Source: Methyloprofundus sp. (GTDB lineage: Bacteria; Pseudomonadota; Gammaproteobacteria; Methylococcales; Methylomonadaceae). From it: a stretch of 64,000 nt of DNA. This document shows positions 58,956 to 64,000 of this stretch, one piece after another. The position numbers and the translations under genes are program-made. The DNA is taken from NCBI GenBank assembly GCA_012960135.1, contig DUBW01000073.1, positions 1 through 64,000 on the forward strand, written 5' to 3'. Under the pieces are notes generated by a model. That model was not told the origin of the DNA and made no database searches. It saw only the letters and a list, made by a program, of their open reading frames with translations. Each line of letters starts with the position of its first letter. Within the stretch, counting starts at the first letter, position 1.

Positions 58956-59909
58956 TTAATTCTCTAGTTGTTGCAAACCATCTAGATACCATTTAGCCTG
59001 GCTACTGTTTTTGGGTTTGATAAAAGTCCATACTTCACGGACTTGCTCGGGGTGTGCCGTACTCTCTTCGCGCATTAACGTGTCGAACAGCACCACAGCT
59101 TCTATGCCGTTATCTATTTCACGCACTTCCAGTAGTTCCGCTTCAATATTTAATACGTCAGTATGGTTTTTGCCTGTAGAGCCCTGGAGTTGTGACTGGA
59201 TTTCAGTAAAGACTTTATCGGTTGTTAAACTGCGAATTTCAGCTAGGTCTCTTTGGTCCCAGGCCGACTGCAGCATTTTATAAGCGCCTTCAGCACCATT
59301 TAAAAAATCCTGCTCATTAAAGTCCTTAGGTAATACGATGGCATCTTCAACTAGCTTTTCTTCGCTGTGGGCATCGCTACGCTGTCCTTTTTTAGAAAAA
59401 ATATCGGTATCAAAACCGGCACTGTTGGCAGGTTCATGGTTAGTGCGTTGATAGCTGCTATTGAGAGGCTCTGTATGTGAGGTGCTACGCGCATAATTAT
59501 TGGCATTACTGGTTCGTGGTCTGCCTGCTTTTGCTGCGAACAATTTGAATAATAGATAGGCGATGCCGCCAAAGATCAGAATATCCATAAAATTGAAGTT
59601 TTCAAAAGCGCCACCAAAAAATAGCGAGCCTAATAAGCCACCCAGTGCTAAGCCACCCAATAAGCCCATTAGCCCACCGCGCTTAGACATGCTTTGACGA
59701 GCTGATTGATTTTTGTTGTAAGCTTGCTGCTGATTGGCCGTTCTTTTAGTCGGGCTGGAAGCCTTTCGGGAGTATGATTTACTATATTTGGACGAACTGC
59801 CAAAAGACCGCGCCCCACCAAAGCGTTTGGCTTCGGCATCGGAAATACCGGCAAAGCTTAAAGTGGCAGTAATAATCATTGTTAAAAAAAAGCTAGATAA
59901 TTTATTCAT
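58956..59909 (-). CDS. Tim44-like domain-containing membrane protein
   Basis: GGLMGLLGGLALGGLLGSLFFGGAFENFNFMDILIFGGIAYLLFKLF, FLNGAEGAYKMLQSAWDQRDLAEIRSLTTDKVF. Confidence 0.88.
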   Translation of the reverse strand: MNKLSSFFLTMIITATLSFAGISDAEAKRFGGARSFGSSSKYSKSYSRKASSPTKRTANQQQAYNKNQSARQSMSKRGGLMGLLGGLALGGLLGSLFFGGAFENFNFMDILIFGGIAYLLFKLFAAKAGRPRTSNANNYARSTSHTEPLNSSYQRTNHEPANSAGFDTDIFSKKGQRSDAHSEEKLVEDAIVLPKDFNEQDFLNGAEGAYKMLQSAWDQRDLAEIRSLTTDKVFTEIQSQLQGSTGKNHTDVLNIEAELLEVREIDNGIEAVVLFDTLMREESTAHPEQVREVWTFIKPKNSSQAKWYLDGLQQLEN

Positions 59910-59989
59910 AGTGATGATTATGTGATTATATTGGTTATCAAAGTGGGCTTACTTTTAATATGAGGTTAAACACATAAAAAACAAGAAAA

Positions 59990-60051
59990 CTGGGGAGATG
60001 CCTTAGTCTACTTAAGTCCAGATTTCATGTGGCCTAAAGCCTACTCCCCAG
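59990..60051. repeat. REPIN-like degenerate inverted repeat
   Basis: CTGGGGAGATGCCTTAGTCTAC ... GGCCTAAAGCCTACTCCCCAG. Confidence 0.55.
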
Positions 60052-60104
60052 ATTCATATCAATAAATAATACTGAGAGTTGTTGCGCTTTTATTATTATA
60101 GAGT

Positions 60105-61175
60105 TTACGCGTTGCAATAATTTACTTGATTCTGATTGGGTGTGCTGACGATTTCGCCAATGGCAAAGGCCTCTTCACCCTGGTCAACTAAAGTAGCTAT
60201 GGTAGCTGCTTCATCTTCAGCGGCTACACAGACAATCATACCTATACCACAGTTAAAGGTAGTGAGCATATCCGCTTGGGTGACATTGCCTTGCTCCTGT
60301 AGCCATTGAAAAATATCCGGTAGCTTCCATGAATTAAGATTAATGCTGGCGCTCAAGCCGTCGGGTAATACACGGGGTAGGTTTTCAGTGATCCCACCGC
60401 CGGTAATGTGCGCCATGGCATGCACAGGTACCTGATTAATTAGCTCTAATAAGGGTTTGACATAAATCCGTGTGGGTTCCAGCAAATGTTCGGCCAGGGG
60501 TTTCCCTGCTAGAGTATCGCTGAGTGGAATATTACTACGTTCTATAATCTTGCGAATCAAAGAGTAGCCATTTGAATGGGGGCCGGAAGATGCAATTCCA
60601 ATCAGCTTATCGCTCGCAGCTACTTTGCTGCCATCAATAATGGCTTCTTTTTCGACAACACCGACACAAAAACCGGCCAGGTCGTACTCGCCATCGGCAT
60701 ACATACCCGGCATTTCAGCGGTTTCACCGCCGACTAATGCAGCCCCTGCAAGCTCGCAACCCTTACCGATACCTTCAACAACAGCAGCAGCGGTATCGAC
60801 ATCTAATTTTCCAGTGGCAAAGTAGTCCAGGAAAAAAAGTGACTCGGCACCTTGTACTATAATATCGTTAACGCACATGCCAACCAGGTCTATGCCGACT
60901 GTGTCGTGCTTATTTAAATCAAACGCAAGTTTTAATTTTGTACCGACACCGTCGGTACCAGAAACCAGAATCGGCTGTTTATAGCGATCCAGTGGCAGTT
61001 CAAACATCGAACCAAAGCCACCCAGACCGGACATGACACCTGCTGTCCGTGTTCTGGCTGCAATCGGCTTAATGCGCTCCACAAGTGTGTTGCCTGCTTC
61101 TATATCAACGCCGGCACTTTTATAGTTTAAACTCTCTGGTTTATGTTCGCTCACAAGGCTACTCTTACTGGTCAA
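60105..61175 (-). CDS. purM: Phosphoribosylformylglycinamidine cyclo-ligase
   Basis: [66 protein letters not shown]. Confidence 0.97.
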   Translation of the reverse strand: MTSKSSLVSEHKPESLNYKSAGVDIEAGNTLVERIKPIAARTRTAGVMSGLGGFGSMFELPLDRYKQPILVSGTDGVGTKLKLAFDLNKHDTVGIDLVGMCVNDIIVQGAESLFFLDYFATGKLDVDTAAAVVEGIGKGCELAGAALVGGETAEMPGMYADGEYDLAGFCVGVVEKEAIIDGSKVAASDKLIGIASSGPHSNGYSLIRKIIERSNIPLSDTLAGKPLAEHLLEPTRIYVKPLLELINQVPVHAMAHITGGGITENLPRVLPDGLSASINLNSWKLPDIFQWLQEQGNVTQADMLTTFNCGIGMIVCVAAEDEAATIATLVDQGEEAFAIGEIVSTPNQNQVNYCNA

Positions 61176-61220
61176 ATTAAATTATAGTTAGCGCTTATTG
61201 TACAAGACAAAATAAAGGAT

Positions 61221-62006
61221 ATGAAATTGCACACCAGGTTTTTATTGCTTTGTTGTTTATTCATGACGCAAAGTATTTCCGCTACTGAGGTAGAAGGGCT
61301 GTTTACGGCTGACGTGACAGCACGTAGTCAATCACTCGCGGACAGGAATGGGGCGTTAAGTGAAGCGCTGCAGTTGGTTTTTAGCCGGTTTTTTATCACT
61401 AATGATTTTGCTCAGAACCCGGTGCTGAAAGCCGCTCTGGGAAATGCTGCTTCTTATGTGGGTCAGTATCAATATCTACAGCTTGCCGGTGATACTGCTA
61501 CGCAACCCGCAAATATTATGCGAGTGACCTTTAATAAAGATTCGCTAACAGCATTAATGCGCACTAGTGGTTTGGCTTTATGGGGTGCAAAACGTGAGAA
61601 AACGCTACTGTGGTTAGCTATTGAGCAAGGTACTAAAAAGGCTTTTCTGGACATAGCTCAGGATACCGAAATTGCAGAGGCATTACAGCATGCTGAGAGT
61701 TCTAACGGTATTCCGTTATTATTTCCATTAATGGATCTGGAGGAAAAACAGGCCATATCAGTGATGGATATATTATCGACTAAACCAGACAAGGCTCTGG
61801 CGGCATCAGAGCGCTATGGGGTAAAGGCAGTATTGTCCGGAAAACTGGTCAAGCGTCGTACTTGTTGGCGATCAGAATGGGCTTTGCATGTTAATAATAT
61901 GGATGAGCGCTGGGCGACACCCTGCGGTAAATTAAAAGCAAACCTGACGAGTGCATTGCAAACTGTTTATCAGTATTTATCGGTTTTTTATGCGCAAAAA
62001 CCTTAA
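61221..62006 (+). CDS. DUF2066 domain-containing protein
   Basis: Signal peptide; VEGLFTADVTARSQSLADRNGALSEALQLVFSRF; divergent from purM as in many gammaproteobacteria. Confidence 0.8.
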   Translation: MKLHTRFLLLCCLFMTQSISATEVEGLFTADVTARSQSLADRNGALSEALQLVFSRFFITNDFAQNPVLKAALGNAASYVGQYQYLQLAGDTATQPANIMRVTFNKDSLTALMRTSGLALWGAKREKTLLWLAIEQGTKKAFLDIAQDTEIAEALQHAESSNGIPLLFPLMDLEEKQAISVMDILSTKPDKALAASERYGVKAVLSGKLVKRRTCWRSEWALHVNNMDERWATPCGKLKANLTSALQTVYQYLSVFYAQKP

Positions 62007-62059
62007 ATGTGTCATTTTAAATCAATAAACAATCGCAGTCGTGACCGTGCAAAGTATAT

Positions 62060-62884
62060 CTACAGCTGTTTAGCCAGCGTCAATATAAAGTCGGCTTCAA
62101 TTTGCAAATCATTAGCGCGTTGAATTTTATTTTGTATTGCTGCATTGGCACGCCAGGCAAAGGGTGTCATTTGTAATAATGCCATACGCTGGTTCTGGTC
62201 GGGGCGAATTTTATAGCTGACACGCTGGCTATCTATTTGCGTAAATCCCTCGGGAAGAGCAACGTCTGCAGGATGTTCTTTTACATCATGATAGATAAAC
62301 TCTTTTAATTGCCATAAATGCCTTGGCCCAGGGGTGACGACTAATAACAAACCATCAGGCTTTAACAGACGGATGATCTCTTGATCATTTGCCGGCGCAT
62401 AGATTCTTAGCAATAAGTCAAAATAGTGATCGGCATATGGCATGCTCTTGGTGCTGGCAACAATAAAACGGGCATTTAACTGTTTTTTAGCGGCGGCAAA
62501 AATAGCGTTTTTTGCTATGTCTATGCCGTGTAGATCCAGGTCTTCTGGATGGTTTGATAACGCTTCCAGTTGTCTGCAATAATAACCTTCACCACACCCG
62601 ACATCCAGAATATGCATAGGCAAGGATGGCGGTTTATGAGAGTCGATAATCTTTACTAGCGCCTCTGCCATCGACTGATAAAATCCGGCTTCAAGAAAAT
62701 TACGCCGGGCCCGCATCATGGCTCGGCTATCTCCGGGCTCTTTGGATTTTTTATGTTGTGCTGGTAGCAGGTTTAAATAGCCTTCTTTTGCAAGGTCAAA
62801 GTGATGCTTGTTAGTGCAATAATAGCCTTTTGATGGCAGGTGTTGCTGCAGAGGATGTCTGCAAATTGGACAAATATAGGGCAT
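62060..62884 (-). CDS. rlmA: 23S rRNA (guanine-N1) methyltransferase, RlmA-like
   Basis: CPICRHPL...GYYCTNKHHFDLAKEGYLNLLPAQHKKSKEPGDS zinc-finger/RlmA region, ILDVGCGEGYYCRQLE. Confidence 0.9.
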   Translation of the reverse strand: MPYICPICRHPLQQHLPSKGYYCTNKHHFDLAKEGYLNLLPAQHKKSKEPGDSRAMMRARRNFLEAGFYQSMAEALVKIIDSHKPPSLPMHILDVGCGEGYYCRQLEALSNHPEDLDLHGIDIAKNAIFAAAKKQLNARFIVASTKSMPYADHYFDLLLRIYAPANDQEIIRLLKPDGLLLVVTPGPRHLWQLKEFIYHDVKEHPADVALPEGFTQIDSQRVSYKIRPDQNQRMALLQMTPFAWRANAAIQNKIQRANDLQIEADFILTLAKQL

Positions 62885-62898
62885 GGTTGGCTTATTTT

Positions 62899-64000
62899 CT
62901 AATGATAAATTTTGCTCGCGGCAATACGCTGGTCTATGTCTTCCAGGACCTTTTGGTACCTGGCGCTATGGATAGACTGGTATTGTTCGGTAAAGGCTTG
63001 TGAAGTCAGACTTTCAGGCAAGTCTCTTATATCGGGCATAAATGCCTGGTAATTTTCGATAGTGGCCATTTTTTCCTGGATTTTCAGTGCTTGCTCCGGG
63101 CTTGCGGTGGCTTGTTTGCCAAAGTAGATGCCGGCGCGGTCGGCGGCGAGGTCGATAAAGCTAAATCCGCTGCCTTTTTTTGCGTCACTGAGTTCTTTTT
63201 TCAGGCCGAGTATATTCGCTAATTGGCTACTTCCTATGGCCGTGACGGTGGCTGACCACATAAAGTGTTGTGCCATATCAATTCGTTTATAGAGAAACAC
63301 CGAATATTTGGGAGTCGTGTCAGTCTTTTGTCTATGCGCCGTCGAACCGGGGTAATAATTAACATAGCGATTGGCGACAAAGATAGCCAGTCGATTTTCG
63401 GCAATGGCATTTTTTGCAGTCGAGCGCTCCCAGGCTAGCTGAAACAATGGGCGCAGCACATTACTTAAAGATAAACGCCAGTCAGGGTCATGTTCACGTA
63501 GTGCCTGATTCAGTTTTTCCTGGTATGGCTCCAGCGCCAGATTATCAGTTTTTGGCGTCAGTAATTGCTGGAAATTACTGTTGGCAGTAATGGCCGATTG
63601 ATATACCAAATGTAATGTCTGGTTTTGAATGCGAAAGAGTTTTAAGTTTTGCCTGATTACTTTTAAATAATTGTCTAAGCGTGTTTGCTCAATAAGCGTG
63701 TCAATGAATAAACCCGCGTAGCTATCTGGAATGGCGATTTTTCCAATATGTAAATGATTAATTTTTGGAGTCTGTTTGTCTGGCGTGTGTAACTGGAACT
63801 GCATGTCTAGATAGCGCCCGAACAGATTTTTTGGCAAGGCGAAGCGCAGGTCAAATGAAATATAGTTATCGACTATTTGTATTTGCGATTGGCTGTTGGT
63901 ATAGACATTGAGTAAATAGGTGCAGGCGATATTCAGGTCACGTTCTGTTAAATTCAGGTTCAGCGGTTTATCCGAAGCTTGTTTATTCGCGTGTAAGATA
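62899..64000 (-). CDS. Conserved hypothetical protein (runs off window edge)
   Basis: Frame stays open upstream of the listed Met to the window end (LHANKQASDKPLNLNLTERDLNIACTYLLNVYTNSQSQIQIVDNYISFDLRFALPKNLFG...), so the gene is partial here. Confidence 0.7.
   Translation of the reverse strand, partial: ILHANKQASDKPLNLNLTERDLNIACTYLLNVYTNSQSQIQIVDNYISFDLRFALPKNLFGRYLDMQFQLHTPDKQTPKINHLHIGKIAIPDSYAGLFIDTLIEQTRLDNYLKVIRQNLKLFRIQNQTLHLVYQSAITANSNFQQLLTPKTDNLALEPYQEKLNQALREHDPDWRLSLSNVLRPLFQLAWERSTAKNAIAENRLAIFVANRYVNYYPGSTAHRQKTDTTPKYSVFLYKRIDMAQHFMWSATVTAIGSSQLANILGLKKELSDAKKGSGFSFIDLAADRAGIYFGKQATASPEQALKIQEKMATIENYQAFMPDIRDLPESLTSQAFTEQYQSIHSARYQKVLEDIDQRIAASKIYH

Overview
The window looks like a chromosome segment of a gammaproteobacterial methylotroph or methanotroph. 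Support for that is a formaldehyde-activating enzyme gene (fae), preceded by a RimK/MptN-like ATP-grasp gene and a CitG-like gene.

1-31 kb is mostly housekeeping: thiL 3' end, pgpA, initiator tRNA-Met, rimP-nusA-infB-rbfA-truB-rpsO-pnp, uvrC, pgsA, exbB/exbD-like genes, lpxK, ubiA, a sufT-like gene, ubiG/mupP/yciK-like genes, fae and yaaA. Several decayed loci are interspersed: an orphan truncated EutB, a DUF3047 pseudogene and transposase remnants.

About 31.0-58.8 kb is a large biosynthetic cluster and the main discovery candidate. It carries aryl-polyene/xanthomonadin-type machinery (ACP, KS plus a KS-like partner without an obvious Cys, FabG, two hotdog dehydratases, AMP-ligase, acyltransferases, GT2, LolA-like protein, MMPL exporter). 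It also carries a PltF/PltL/PltE-like set (stand-alone prolyl-type adenylation enzyme, carrier protein, acyl-CoA dehydrogenase) with a condensation-like enzyme. Four flavin-dependent-halogenase-like proteins are present; three have an intact WxWxIP motif and one is degenerate. The prediction is a pyrrole-containing, possibly halogenated polyene.

The cluster is peppered with decayed toxin-antitoxin loci, a MITE-like element and palindromic REP/REPIN-like repeats, some of which supply stop codons to the flanking genes. The right end has a Tim44-like gene, purM, a DUF2066 gene, an rlmA-like gene and a partial unknown gene. All functional calls come from reading motifs and recalled family features; no database search was run.
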